Positions 22,828-32,117 of a stretch of DNA of 64,000 nucleotides are shown here, one piece after another. The position numbers were made by a program, and so were the translations under genes. Origin of the DNA: Tessaracoccus massiliensis (GTDB lineage Bacteria > Actinomycetota > Actinomycetes > Propionibacteriales > Propionibacteriaceae); the NCBI RefSeq assembly GCF_000826065.2, contig NZ_LN623543.1, forward strand, positions 1-64,000. The letters run 5' to 3'. The notes under the pieces are model-generated. The model was given only the letters and a program-made list of their open reading frames with translations. It was not told where the DNA came from and did no database searches. Position 1 is the first letter of the stretch, and each line of letters opens with the position of its first letter.

Positions 22828-25800
22828 CAGAGGCTCCCGCCGCGCCCACCGTCGAGGTCGACCCGCAGCTGCCCATCGCGGCGGAAGCGGACCATATCGC
22901 CGACCTGATCCGCAACCACCAGGTGGTGGTCGTGGCGGGGGAGACCGGCTCGGGTAAGACCACCCAGCTGCCCAAGATCTGTCTCCTGGCCGGCCGCGAA
23001 CACATCGCGCACACCCAGCCCAGGCGCATCGCGGCGCGCACGGTCGCGCAACGCATCGCCGACGAATGCGGTGTGGAGCTGGGCGACTTCGTGGGCTACC
23101 AGGTGCGCTTCACCCGTAAGGTCACCGGGGCCACCCGCATCAAGGTGATGACCGACGGCATCCTGCTGTCCGAACTGACCCATGACAGGTTGCTGCGACG
23201 CTACGACACGATCATCATCGACGAGGCGCACGAACGCAGCCTCAACATCGACTTCCTCCTGGGCTACCTGAAGCAACTGCTGCCCAAACGCCCGGAACTG
23301 CGGGTGATCGTCACGTCGGCCACCATCGACACCGCCCGCTTCTCCGCCCACTTCGGTGACGCCCCCGTGGTTGAGGTCTCCGGCCGCACCTATCCGGTGG
23401 AGACCCGCTACCGCCCGCTGGACGACACCGAAGACGAGATCGACGGCATCGTCGGGGCGGTGCAGGAGATCCTCACCGAGCCCGGCGGGGGCGACATCCT
23501 GGTGTTCCTCAGCGGCGAGCGGGAGATCCGTGACGCGGCGGAGGCCATCGAGGGGCTGAAGAGCGGGCTGGAGGTGCTGCCGTTGTTCGCGCGACTCTCC
23601 GCCGCTGATCAGCAGCGCGTGTTCTCCGGCCACAGAGGCAGGCGCATCGTGCTGGCCACCAACGTGGCGGAGACCTCCATCACGGTGCCGCGCATCCGCT
23701 ACGTCATCGACACCGGCGTGGCCAGGATCTCGCGCTACTCGGCGCGCACGAAGGTGCAGCGGCTGCCCATCGAACCCGTGTCGCAGGCCTCCGCCAACCA
23801 GCGTGCCGGGCGCTGCGGCCGCATCGGCCCCGGCGTCGCCATCCGGTTGTACTCGCAGGAGGATTTCGAGTCGCGGCCCCTGTACTCGGAGCCCGAGATC
23901 CTGCGCACGAACCTGGCCACCGTGATCCTGCTCATGGCGCAGGCAGGGCTGGGCGACGTGGAGAGCTTCCCCTTCGTCGAAGCCCCCGTGCTCAGCCAGA
24001 TCAACGACGGCGTGCGCGTCCTCAGCGAGCTCGGTGCCATCCACCCACGCAAGCGGCACGCGCAGGTGCGGCTGACCCGTACCGGCCGCATGCTCGCGCG
24101 CATGCCGGTGGACCCGCGACTGGGCCGGATGATCATCGAGGGCCACCGCCGCAAGACCTTGAGCACCGTGCTGGTGCTCGTCGCCGGGCTGACAGTGCCG
24201 GACGTGCGGGAACGGCCGGCGGAGTTCCAGCAGCAGGCCGACCAGCTGCACCGGCGGTTCTGGGGCGGCGACGCGGCCGCCCCGCCCGATGAGGCCGGCG
24301 GCGCCCCCAAGCGCCACACGGTGCATACCGGCACGCGCAAGGAGACAGCCGCCAAACCCTCGCTGGAGGGCGGGGACTTCGAGGTGCTGCTCAACATCTG
24401 GAACTACCTGCGACGGCGTCGCCGGGAACTGTCCGGCAACCAGTTCCGCCGGATGTGTCGAGCCGAGTACCTCAACTTCGTGCGCTTCCGCGAGTGGGAG
24501 GACCTCGTCTCCCAGTTGCGGCAGGCGGCCAGGGAACTCGACCTGGACACCCGCAGGCACGGCTCGACGGAGGCGGTGCTGACCAGCCTGCTGAGTGGGC
24601 TGCTGTCCAACGTCGGCCTCGCAGAGGAACAGCGTGCCAAGAAGGAACCCGGAAAGCGCCGCCCCCTCCAGGAGTACCAGGGCACCCGGGGGGCGAAGTT
24701 CGCGATTCAACCGGGCTCGGCGCTGGCTAAGTCGCCACCGCCGCTGGTGATGGCCTTCGAACTGGTGGAGACCTCCCGGCTGTGGGCACGGACCGTCACC
24801 CAGATCAAGCCGGAATGGGTGGAGGAGGTGGCCGGACCGCTGCTCACCCGCACGGTCTCGGAGCCGGTCTGGTCCCAGCGCACGGCCAGCGTGGTGGCCA
24901 GCGAACGGCTCACGCTGTTCGGGGTGCCGATCGTGGTGGGACGGCGCACCGATTACGCCAAGGACCATCCGGAGGAGGCGCGCGAGATCTTCCTACGCAC
25001 CGCGCTGGTGGAGGGGGAGTGGGAGACCGGCAACCCCGTCGTCCGCGGCAACCGGGCGGTCATCGAGGAAGCGGAGAAGATGACCGACCGCATGCGGCGG
25101 CCCGATCTGCTGATCTCCGACGAGGCGCTCTACGCGTTCTACGAGGCGCGGGTGCCCAGCGACGTGGTCTCGGGCGCAACGCTTGACAAGTGGCTGCGCT
25201 CCATCCCACGCGAACAGTGGCCGCTGCTGATGATCGACGACGCCATCGTCGATGTCACGCAGCTGCGGCCCAGCGACTTCCCGGACCGCTGGACGTTCGG
25301 CGAGCACCGGCTACCGATCGACTACACCTTCGATCCCGGAGCTGGCAGCGACGGCGTCACCCTCAAGCTCCGGCTCGAGCTGCTCGGCCAGTTGAACGCT
25401 GACGAGTTCTCCTGGCAGGTTCCCGGGTTGCGCCGGGAACTGGCCACCGAGCTGATCCGCTCGCTCCCCAAATCTGTGCGCACCAACTTCGTGCCCGCCC
25501 CGGATTTCGCGGCGCGGGCCCTGGCGTGGCTGGAGGATCGCGGCGAGGTGGGGGAGGGAGCCTTCACCGATGCCCTGGCCCGCGCGCTGACCAACCTGAC
25601 CGGGGTGATCGTCGAAGGAGATCAGTTCTCACCCGCGTCCGTCGGCAGGCACCTACGCCCCACCTATGTGATCCTCGACGACGGCCGCGAGGTGGCCCGC
25701 GGCGCCGACCTTGAAGAGCTCAGGCAGAAGCTGTCGCCCAAGGTCGCCGCCAAGCTCACCGCGTCGGCGGGGGACAAGGCCGTCTCGGGACAGACCTCGT

Positions 25801-26630
25801 GGACCTTCGGTGCCGTCCCGCCGGAGACCACGGTCAGCAAGGGCGTGGTGGGATACCCCGCCCTGGTCGACGAGGGTCGCAGCGTCGGGCTGCGGGTCTT
25901 CGACTCGGCCAGCAAGGCGCAGCGCTCGCACGGGCACGGCATCCGACGGTTGCTGACGCTCACCAATCCGGATCCCACCAAGTGGGTGGTGGCGCACATG
26001 GGGCGCACGGAGAAGCTCGCGCTGGCGGACTCGGCCTACCCGAAGGTGCCGGAACTGCTGGCCGACGCCTGGCTCAAGGCCGGCGAACAGTTGGCGCTCG
26101 AGGAGGGGCCACTCGACGAGGTGCGGACCGAGGCCGACTACCAGAAGGTGGCTCTGGCCGTGCGACAGGACTGCCCGGGGCGGACGCTGCAGGTGGTCAA
26201 CACCGCAGCCCACGCCCTCACCGCCGTCACGCAGGCCCGCATCCTGCTCGCCGGGCTGCCGGCCGACGACCCGGTGCGGGTTGATGTGACCGCGCAGCTC
26301 GACAACCTGTTCTTCAACCGGTTCATCTCCGCCACCCCCGATCCGTGGTTCGGGCATCTGCCCCGCTACGCGCAGGCCGCAGTCGCCCGGCTGCAGGCCG
26401 CGGCGGTCAACCCGGCCAGGGACGACAAGGTCGCCGTCGAGCTCTACGCGGTGGAGGACGCCTACGCCGAGCTCACTGACGCTCAACCGCCCGGTCCGCT
26501 ACGTCCGGAGGTGGAGGAGATCGCCTTCCTGCTGGAGGAGTTCCGCGTGAGCCTCTTCGCGCAACAGCTCAGGACGGCGGTCCCCATCTCCGCCAAGCGC
26601 ATCAGGCAGGCCATCCGCCAGGCCCGTTGA
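22824..26630 (+). CDS. hrpA: ATP-dependent RNA helicase HrpA
   Basis: 1268 residues, the usual length for HrpA. DEAH-box helicase: Walker A GETGSGKTTQLPK (about residues 36-48), DEAH in IIIDEAHERSLN, SAT motif VTSATIDTARFS, motif V TNVAETSITVPRIRYVIDTG, motif VI QRAGRCGRIGPG. It is followed by the winged-helix/ratchet region (ETLRTNLATVILLM-like, here EILRTNLATVILLMAQAGLG), the OB-fold and the long C-terminal DUF3418 part. E. coli HrpA acts on stalled ribosomes and mRNAs. ATG 22824 overlaps the stop of the Usp gene; the earlier part of the open frame is a shadow. Confidence 0.95.
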   Translation: MTEAPAAPTVEVDPQLPIAAEADHIADLIRNHQVVVVAGETGSGKTTQLPKICLLAGREHIAHTQPRRIAARTVAQRIADECGVELGDFVGYQVRFTRKVTGATRIKVMTDGILLSELTHDRLLRRYDTIIIDEAHERSLNIDFLLGYLKQLLPKRPELRVIVTSATIDTARFSAHFGDAPVVEVSGRTYPVETRYRPLDDTEDEIDGIVGAVQEILTEPGGGDILVFLSGEREIRDAAEAIEGLKSGLEVLPLFARLSAADQQRVFSGHRGRRIVLATNVAETSITVPRIRYVIDTGVARISRYSARTKVQRLPIEPVSQASANQRAGRCGRIGPGVAIRLYSQEDFESRPLYSEPEILRTNLATVILLMAQAGLGDVESFPFVEAPVLSQINDGVRVLSELGAIHPRKRHAQVRLTRTGRMLARMPVDPRLGRMIIEGHRRKTLSTVLVLVAGLTVPDVRERPAEFQQQADQLHRRFWGGDAAAPPDEAGGAPKRHTVHTGTRKETAAKPSLEGGDFEVLLNIWNYLRRRRRELSGNQFRRMCRAEYLNFVRFREWEDLVSQLRQAARELDLDTRRHGSTEAVLTSLLSGLLSNVGLAEEQRAKKEPGKRRPLQEYQGTRGAKFAIQPGSALAKSPPPLVMAFELVETSRLWARTVTQIKPEWVEEVAGPLLTRTVSEPVWSQRTASVVASERLTLFGVPIVVGRRTDYAKDHPEEAREIFLRTALVEGEWETGNPVVRGNRAVIEEAEKMTDRMRRPDLLISDEALYAFYEARVPSDVVSGATLDKWLRSIPREQWPLLMIDDAIVDVTQLRPSDFPDRWTFGEHRLPIDYTFDPGAGSDGVTLKLRLELLGQLNADEFSWQVPGLRRELATELIRSLPKSVRTNFVPAPDFAARALAWLEDRGEVGEGAFTDALARALTNLTGVIVEGDQFSPASVGRHLRPTYVILDDGREVARGADLEELRQKLSPKVAAKLTASAGDKAVSGQTSWTFGAVPPETTVSKGVVGYPALVDEGRSVGLRVFDSASKAQRSHGHGIRRLLTLTNPDPTKWVVAHMGRTEKLALADSAYPKVPELLADAWLKAGEQLALEEGPLDEVRTEADYQKVALAVRQDCPGRTLQVVNTAAHALTAVTQARILLAGLPADDPVRVDVTAQLDNLFFNRFISATPDPWFGHLPRYAQAAVARLQAAAVNPARDDKVAVELYAVEDAYAELTDAQPPGPLRPEVEEIAFLLEEFRVSLFAQQLRTAVPISAKRIRQAIRQAR

Positions 26631-26655
26631 CGCGGTTCGTGGCACGATGGAGCCC

Positions 26656-27495
26656 GTGCCCAAGGATGTCAATGAACTCATCGCCCTGTTCGACCTCACC
26701 GAGACGGGGCCGACCAGCTTCCGAGGCCCACAGCCGCGGACCTATCTGCAACGGCTGTTCGGTGGCCAGGTGCTGGGCCAGACACTGGTGGCAGCGGCAC
26801 GTACCGTCGCCCCCGAGCGGCACATCCATTCGCTCAACGCGTACTTCCTGCGTCCCGGAGCCAACGACACACCCCTGGATTTCGAGGTGGAGGTGGTCCG
26901 TGACGGCGGTGCGTTCAGCAACCGTCGCGTCGTGACCCGTCAGGGGGACCGGGAGATCTTCATGATGACCGCCTCCTTCCAGGAGGCGGAGGAGGGGCTG
27001 GACCATTCGGCCGCCGAGCCCACCGATGTGGCGGTGCCTGAGGCCAGCCCGTCGCTGCGTGAGGTGCTTGAGCGTCGCTTCGGCGCCAGCTTCACCCTCC
27101 TGGCGGAATGGGATGCGCTCGACGTGCGGCTTGCGGCGCGCCCGGACCGCACGGATTCGGGCGGCTCGATGAAGGCCTGGGTCCGCACCCGCCAGCCGAT
27201 GCCGGACGATCCCATCCTGCACGCGGCGGTGCTGGCCTACCTCAGCGACATCACCTTGTTGAGCGTGACGACGGTGCCGCACGAGGTGGAGTTCCTGTCG
27301 CCCGCGATGCAGGCGGCGTCGATCGACCACGTCATGTGGTTCCACCGGCCGGTCCGCGTCGACGAGTGGCTGCTCTACGACATGGTCTCGCCTTCGGCCT
27401 CCCACGCGCGGGGCTTCGCCACCGGTCGCCTGTTCCAGGGTGGCCAGGCGGTGGCGAGCTGCGCGCAGGAGGGCCTGATCCGCGTGCTGCGTTAG
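26656..27495 (+). CDS. tesB: Acyl-CoA thioesterase II (TesB family)
   Basis: 279 residues with a double hot-dog fold. The first hot-dog has RTYLQRLFGGQVLGQTLVAAARTVAPERHIHSLNAYFLRPGA, and the second has DHVMWFHRPVRVDEWLLYDMVSPSASHARGFATGRLF with the family Asp and Gln/Thr region (LAYLSDITLL). It hydrolyses medium and long acyl-CoA. ATG 26647 opens the frame, but CACGAT (26643-26648) is followed after 7 bases by GTG 26656, so I prefer the GTG as a leaderless start. It converges with the sigma factor gene and overlaps it by 4 bases. Confidence 0.92.
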   Translation: MPKDVNELIALFDLTETGPTSFRGPQPRTYLQRLFGGQVLGQTLVAAARTVAPERHIHSLNAYFLRPGANDTPLDFEVEVVRDGGAFSNRRVVTRQGDREIFMMTASFQEAEEGLDHSAAEPTDVAVPEASPSLREVLERRFGASFTLLAEWDALDVRLAARPDRTDSGGSMKAWVRTRQPMPDDPILHAAVLAYLSDITLLSVTTVPHEVEFLSPAMQAASIDHVMWFHRPVRVDEWLLYDMVSPSASHARGFATGRLFQGGQAVASCAQEGLIRVLR

Positions 27496-28424
27496 GCGGC
27501 GACGCCCTGCGCCTCGCGCATGGTCGCGAGGGCGGCGCGCTCGATCTGGCGGACCCGCTCGGCGGTGATGCCCCAGTGGGTGCCGATGTCGGCGAGCTTG
27601 GCCTGGCGGCCGTCGAGCAGGCCGTAGCGACGGCGCACCACGTCCTGCGAGCGTTCGTCGAGGTCTGACAGCATGCCCTCGAGGCGGGCGCGCTCCTCCG
27701 CGTCGAGCACCATCTCGTCCGGCCCGGGGGCGGTTTCGCGGGCGATGAGGTCACCCAGCGCGGTGTCGCCGTCGGCCTCGACCGGGGCGTCCAGCGAGAC
27801 GTGGTCACGCGAGTAGCGGATCAGGTCGACGATGCGGCTCTCCTCGAGGCCGAGTTCCGCCGCGATCTCATGGACCTCGGGCTCGCGGCCGAGTTCGCGC
27901 TCCAGGTTGCGGCGCGTGGCCGAGACCTGATTGACCTGCTCCGCGACATGCACGGGCAGCCGCACGATGCGGCTCTGCTGGGCGATGCCGCGGGAGATGG
28001 CCTGGCGCACCCACCACGTCGCGTAGGTGGAGAACTTGAAGCCCTTGGCGTAGTCGAACTTCTCCACGGCGCGGATGAGGCCGGTGTTGCCCTCCTGCAC
28101 GAGGTCGAGCAGCGGCATCTGTGCCCGGCCGTAGCGGCGGGCCACGGAGACCACGAGCCGCAGGTTGGCCTGCACGAAGCGCTGGATGGTGCGCTCGCCG
28201 ATAGCGGCCAGTTCACGCAGTTCATCTTCGGTGGCCTTGACGGACGTGGTCACTTCGCCGTCGAGGATCTTCTGCGCGTACAGCCCGGCCTCAATGGCGC
28301 GAGCCAACTCGACCTCTTCCAGTGCGGAGAGCAGGGGCGTCTTTGCAATGGCGTCGAGGTAAAGCCCCACGGAGTCCTTGCCCTCGATGCCTTCGGTGCT
28401 TCGCATGCGCGCAGTACGATTCAT
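27492..28424 (-). CDS. sigB: RNA polymerase group 2 sigma factor, SigB-like
   Basis: 310 residues. Regions 1.2 (DSVGLYLDAIAKTPLLSALEEVELARAIEAG), 2 ([62 protein letters not shown]), 3 and 4 (GITAERVRQIERAALATMR) are all present; region 1.1 is missing, as in group 2 factors (SigB of mycobacteria, HrdA/C/D). Such factors serve stationary-phase and stress responses. AGGTCTGGAGA precedes ATG 28424. An ECF-type promoter sequence lies at 28460-28486. The sigA gene is 248 bases away, divergent. Confidence 0.92.
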   Translation of the reverse strand: MNRTARMRSTEGIEGKDSVGLYLDAIAKTPLLSALEEVELARAIEAGLYAQKILDGEVTTSVKATEDELRELAAIGERTIQRFVQANLRLVVSVARRYGRAQMPLLDLVQEGNTGLIRAVEKFDYAKGFKFSTYATWWVRQAISRGIAQQSRIVRLPVHVAEQVNQVSATRRNLERELGREPEVHEIAAELGLEESRIVDLIRYSRDHVSLDAPVEADGDTALGDLIARETAPGPDEMVLDAEERARLEGMLSDLDERSQDVVRRRYGLLDGRQAKLADIGTHWGITAERVRQIERAALATMREAQGVAA

Positions 28425-28459
28425 ATTCTCCAGACCTTTCGCCAGTCGTCACTTGTATC

Positions 28460-28486
28460 AACGAAGGCCATCCCGGGAAGGTTCCC
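28460..28486 (-). promoter_or_regulatory. Putative ECF sigma (SigE/SigH-type) promoter of sigB
   Basis: On the minus strand GGGAAC (28486-28481), a 17-base spacer, CGTT (28463-28460). This matches the GGAAC-N16/18-CGTT pattern of actinobacterial stress ECF factors. The ATG lies 36 bases downstream. In mycobacteria sigB is known to be driven by SigE and SigH. Confidence 0.55.
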
Positions 28487-28671
28487 GGTCGCCGAGATTC
28501 CTGCTGATTTCATCCTTAGGGATGAGCCCGGCAGTGGAGGACTCAGGGTTGCGCCTGACGCGGGCGTTTGAAGGGGGATGATCCGCATGCAAGAATGGAC
28601 GCTGCGTCACCCTTGACTAAGGCGGGGCGGCGCATGCGCACATTGCAGTTGAAGGCCTCGAGAGGACCACA

Positions 28672-30168
28672 GTGAGCGAAAACGCTGAAGGCACCGGCAA
28701 GACCACCCGTACCAGCCGGAGCACGTCGAGCGCTGCTGCGAAGGAGGCGCCGAAGCGCACCATCACCCGCAAGCCAGCGGGCACGAAGGCTGCCGCCACG
28801 AAGGCCGCTGCTGGGACGACGGCGGCGGCCAAGACCCCCGCTGCGAAGGCTCCTGCCGCGAAGGCTCCTGCCGCCAAGACCCCCGCTGCGAAGACACCTG
28901 CCGCGAAGGCTCCTGCCGCCAAGACCCCCGCTGCGAAGACACCTGCCGCGAAGGCTCCTGCCGCCAAGACCCCCGCCGCTCGGAAGCCTGCGGCCAGGAA
29001 GCCCGCAGCGAAGAAGGAACCCACCATCGCTGAGGCATCCACCGGAGAGGTGGAGGTGCAGTTCCAGCGCGACGGGGACGACGTCGTGCTCACCGTCGGT
29101 GGCAAGAAGCGGACGCTCGACGATGTCGACGAGTCGAACTTCAGCGTGGCAGAGGCCGCCAAGGAGGAGAAGGAACTCGTCGAGGAGGAACAGGGGTTCG
29201 CCCTGTCGGACTCCGACGACGGGGACGAACCCGAGCAGCAGGTGGTCTCCGCCGGAGCCACGGCGGATCCGGTCAAGGACTACCTCAAACAGATCGGTAA
29301 GGTCGCGCTGCTCAACGCCGTCGAGGAGGTTGAACTCGCCAAGCGGATCGAGGCCGGACTGTTCGCTGAGGAGCGGCTCACCTCCGAGAAGCCCCCGAAG
29401 AAGCGAGACGACATCGAAGACTTCGAGTGGATCGCCGAGGACGGCCGCCGCGCGAAGAACCACCTCCTCGAGGCGAACCTGCGCCTCGTGGTCTCCCTGG
29501 CCAAGCGGTACACCGGCCGCGGCATGCTGTTCCTGGACCTCATCCAGGAGGGCAACCTGGGCCTGATCCGAGCGGTGGAGAAGTTCGACTACACGAAGGG
29601 CTACAAGTTCTCCACCTACGCCACCTGGTGGATCAAGCAGGCCATCACCCGCGCCATGGCTGACCAGGCCCGCACCATCCGTATCCCCGTGCACATGGTG
29701 GAGGTCATCAACAAGCTCGCCCGCGTCCAGCGTCAGATGCTGCAGGATCTCGGCCGCGAACCAACCCCGGAGGAACTGGCCGTCGAGCTGGACATGACGC
29801 CGGAGAAGGTCGTCGAGGTGCAGAAGTACGGGCGCGAGCCCATCTCGCTGCACACGCCGCTGGGCGAGGACGGCGACTCCGAGTTCGGTGACCTCATCGA
29901 GGACTCCGAGGCCATCGTGCCCGCGGACGCCGTGAACTTCACGCTCCTGCAGGAGCAGCTCAACGACGTGCTGGACACGCTGAGCGAGCGCGAGGCGGGC
30001 GTCGTGCAGATGCGCTTCGGTCTGACGGACGGGCAGCCGAAGACCCTCGACGAGATCGGCAAGGTCTACGGGGTAACGCGTGAGCGCATCCGCCAGATCG
30101 AGTCGAAGACCATGTCGAAGCTGCGTCACCCGTCGCGGTCCCAGGTCCTGCGGGACTACCTGGACTGA
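28672..30168 (+). CDS. sigA: Principal RNA polymerase sigma factor SigA/HrdB
   Basis: 498 residues. The N-terminal 115 residues are a Lys/Ala/Pro-rich, histone H1-like stretch (repeats of KTPAA and KAPAA), then an acidic linker, then region 1.2 ([36 protein letters not shown]), region 2 ([74 protein letters not shown] described in parts), region 3 and region 4.2 ([33 protein letters not shown]). It is the housekeeping sigma factor. GTG 28672 follows AGAGGA. A possible promoter TTGAAG-N17-AAGAAT lies at 28568-28596. Confidence 0.96.
   Translation: MSENAEGTGKTTRTSRSTSSAAAKEAPKRTITRKPAGTKAAATKAAAGTTAAAKTPAAKAPAAKAPAAKTPAAKTPAAKAPAAKTPAAKTPAAKAPAAKTPAARKPAARKPAAKKEPTIAEASTGEVEVQFQRDGDDVVLTVGGKKRTLDDVDESNFSVAEAAKEEKELVEEEQGFALSDSDDGDEPEQQVVSAGATADPVKDYLKQIGKVALLNAVEEVELAKRIEAGLFAEERLTSEKPPKKRDDIEDFEWIAEDGRRAKNHLLEANLRLVVSLAKRYTGRGMLFLDLIQEGNLGLIRAVEKFDYTKGYKFSTYATWWIKQAITRAMADQARTIRIPVHMVEVINKLARVQRQMLQDLGREPTPEELAVELDMTPEKVVEVQKYGREPISLHTPLGEDGDSEFGDLIEDSEAIVPADAVNFTLLQEQLNDVLDTLSEREAGVVQMRFGLTDGQPKTLDEIGKVYGVTRERIRQIESKTMSKLRHPSRSQVLRDYLD
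28861..28950 (+). repeat. Two perfect 45-bp tandem repeats in sigA
   Basis: Bases 28861-28905 and 28906-28950 are identical, and a third partial copy starts at 28951. Each encodes [15 protein letters not shown]. The basic unit is 15 bp (five residues). All lengths are in frame. Confidence 0.95.
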
Positions 30169-30180
30169 TCATCCCGGTAC

Positions 30181-30226
30181 ACAACGAAGAGGCCGCCTGC
30201 GCTGCAGGCGGCCTCTTCATTGTTGT
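30181..30226. terminator. Bidirectional terminator between sigA and the secreted protein gene
   Basis: Perfect 15-bp stem GAAGAGGCCGCCTGC (30186-30200) with GCAGGCGGCCTCTTC (30204-30218), flanked by ACAAC and GTTGT that extend the pairing. It sits between two converging genes and can serve both. Confidence 0.9.
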
Positions 30227-30229
30227 CGG

Positions 30230-31270
30230 TCAGCTGAAGCGGACCATGTTGTTGAGGATCTCCTTGGTGACCCACTGGTACTTGCCGCCGCGGTATTCGA
30301 TCACGCTGGCGGTGGCCCAGGTGCGGCAGCCGTTGCGGCCCGTGGTGGAGGAGTCGCACTCGGTGCGCCAGGTGCGGCCGGCGTCGGTCCAGGTGTGCTT
30401 GCCTCCGACGACGCCGTTGGCGGCCAGGGGGTTGCCCTTCCAGTTGCTGCGGGGGCTGGCCTTGTAGGTCAGGTTGTTGAACACCCAGCCGTTGGTCTGC
30501 ACGAAGCGGCCGCGGTTATAGCTGACGGTGGTGGCCTGGATCTCGGTGCGGCAACGCTCGGTGGTGGAGTAGGGCTCGCACGTGGTGCGCCAGATGCGGC
30601 CGTTGACGTTGTGGGTGCCGGGCGTGATGTAGACGTCCACGTTGCTCGGGGGCGGGGTGGGCTGGCTGCCTCCGCCGCCACCGCCTCCGCCGGTGCCGGT
30701 CAGGCCTGCGCACTGGTCCTCGGCGCTACCGCGCACGACGTTGCCGCCGCCGGTGGGTGCGGGGTTGTTCTCCTTGCACTGCAGGTTGCCGTCGATGGTG
30801 TTGCGGTTGATGGTCTTGGTGCCGGCCGGGTTCTTGAAGACCTGGATGTCGCCGCCGACCTTGTTGTCGGCCAGCGCGATGGCGGAGCGGCTCTCGACGA
30901 TCTGGATGTTGCCGTCGACGGTGGCGTTGGCGACACTCACCGTCCCGGTGGCGTACTTGACCTGGATGTCGCCGTCGACGCGGGTGCCCTTGACGATCAC
31001 GTTGGCGGGGGACTGCTCCTCGGCCTGCACGTTACCGCTAATGAACCCGCCGTTGATCGTGACCGAGGAGCCCGAGCCGAGCTTCACGTCGCCGTCGAGG
31101 TTGATGCTGTTGAGGGTGCAGCTGCGGCCGGACGGCACGTAGATGGTGTCGTCGTGGCTGCCCGAGAGGGTGCCGGTACAGTTGATGTCGGCCGAGGCCA
31201 TCTGGGGTGCGACCGCCAGGCCGGTGATCGCAAGGGCGGCCGAAGCGGCCACGCTCAGGATTGACTTCAT
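30230..31270 (-). CDS. Secreted beta-helix-like protein with duplicated C-terminal Cys module
   Basis: 346 residues, exported. A Sec signal peptide (residues 1-27, cleavage after ASA) is followed by residues 28-185 with short repeated turns of the type INLDGDVKLGSG, VDGDIQVKYATG, VDGNIQIVESRS, VGGDIQVFKNPAG and IDGNLQCKENNP, which suggests a right-handed beta-helix as in bactofilin-like or polymer-forming proteins. A Gly/Pro linker (GGGGGGGG, PTPPP) follows, then two similar modules of about 50 residues: GRIWRTTCEPYSTTERCRTEIQA and GRTWRTECDSSTTGRNGCRTWATA, each with a pair of Cys likely forming a disulfide. No catalytic motif is seen. A Shine-Dalgarno GGAAGGAA precedes ATG 31270. A cell-surface role is inferred. 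Confidence 0.85.
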   Translation of the reverse strand: MKSILSVAASAALAITGLAVAPQMASADINCTGTLSGSHDDTIYVPSGRSCTLNSINLDGDVKLGSGSSVTINGGFISGNVQAEEQSPANVIVKGTRVDGDIQVKYATGTVSVANATVDGNIQIVESRSAIALADNKVGGDIQVFKNPAGTKTINRNTIDGNLQCKENNPAPTGGGNVVRGSAEDQCAGLTGTGGGGGGGGSQPTPPPSNVDVYITPGTHNVNGRIWRTTCEPYSTTERCRTEIQATTVSYNRGRFVQTNGWVFNNLTYKASPRSNWKGNPLAANGVVGGKHTWTDAGRTWRTECDSSTTGRNGCRTWATASVIEYRGGKYQWVTKEILNNMVRFS

Positions 31271-31376
31271 GGTGGTTCCTTCCGTTCAGGCGGGGTGCCG
31301 TCACTGACAAGGATCACTCAATCGGGCGCAACTGAGGTGCAGATGGAAGCAGGATGAGAGATCTCTCACCGCTCGT

Positions 31377-32117
31377 TCACCCGGCGTTTGCCCAGCGGGC
31401 CAGAGCCACGAAGTTGGTCAGGATCCGGTGCACGCCCGGGGTGGGCGTGGTGCCCAGCGCGTACTCGACGAGTCTGTCCGTCTCATCGGGGGCGAAGTAG
31501 CCGGCATCGCGGTAGATGCGGATGCGCGCGGCCAGCCCCGCCGAGTCCAGCTCGGGGTGGAACTGCGTGGCGTAGATCCGGGTGCCCACGCGAAAGGCCT
31601 GGACGGGGCAGACCGTGCCGGTGGCCAGCAGCGTCGCGCCCGGTGGTAGCCGGCGGCAGGCCTCCTTGTGTCCCACGAAGGCTTCGAACTCGGTGGGCAC
31701 GCCGTCGAACAGTGGATCCTTCAAGCCTTCTGATGTGACGGTGGCCCGCGTCGTGCCCACCGGCTCGCTGTACTTGCGGTCCACCACCCCACCCAGGCGG
31801 TCGGTCAGGGTACCCACGCCGTAACAGAGCCCGAGGAAGGGGAAGTCGCGGGCGACCACCTCGTCGATGACGCGGTTGAGATCCGCCTCGACCCGGTGCT
31901 GCAGAGGAGACTTCTCGGCATCGCTGGCGTTGAACGGGCCGCCACCGAGGAACACCCCTGAGTACTCGTCGAGGTTGACCTCGGGCAGGTCGTCGGCCTC
32001 CACCCGGAACTGGACGAGGTCGGCGTTGGTGAGGCCGGCCAGACGCACCACGGCCTCACGTTCGCCTTCGGCGGCATCGTCCTCCGGGCGGGTGCTGAGC
32101 AGCAGGAACGGTTTCAC
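31377..32117 (-). CDS. Class I glutamine amidotransferase
   Basis: 246 residues. GATase-1 fold with the nucleophile Cys in FPFLGLCYGVGTLTDRLGG and the His-Glu pair in YATQFHPELDSAG. It resembles stand-alone GuaA-type amidotransferase domains (often labelled GMP synthase-like or YfeJ-like) that release ammonia from glutamine or hydrolyse gamma-glutamyl amides. GTG 32117 with AAGGAGGCACT upstream is the start; it overlaps the stop of the upstream GCS2 gene by 4 bases, so the two are co-translated. A link between a gamma-glutamyl ligase and a gamma-glutamyl hydrolase-like enzyme is suggestive but not proven. Confidence 0.88.
   Translation of the reverse strand: MKPFLLLSTRPEDDAAEGEREAVVRLAGLTNADLVQFRVEADDLPEVNLDEYSGVFLGGGPFNASDAEKSPLQHRVEADLNRVIDEVVARDFPFLGLCYGVGTLTDRLGGVVDRKYSEPVGTTRATVTSEGLKDPLFDGVPTEFEAFVGHKEACRRLPPGATLLATGTVCPVQAFRVGTRIYATQFHPELDSAGLAARIRIYRDAGYFAPDETDRLVEYALGTTPTPGVHRILTNFVALARWANAG

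Noticed and set aside
30080-31264. Plus-strand 394-residue open frame opposite the secreted protein
   Set aside because: Its Gly/Val/Ala/Asp composition is typical of antisense of a GC-rich gene; the minus-strand frame has a signal peptide and ribosome site.
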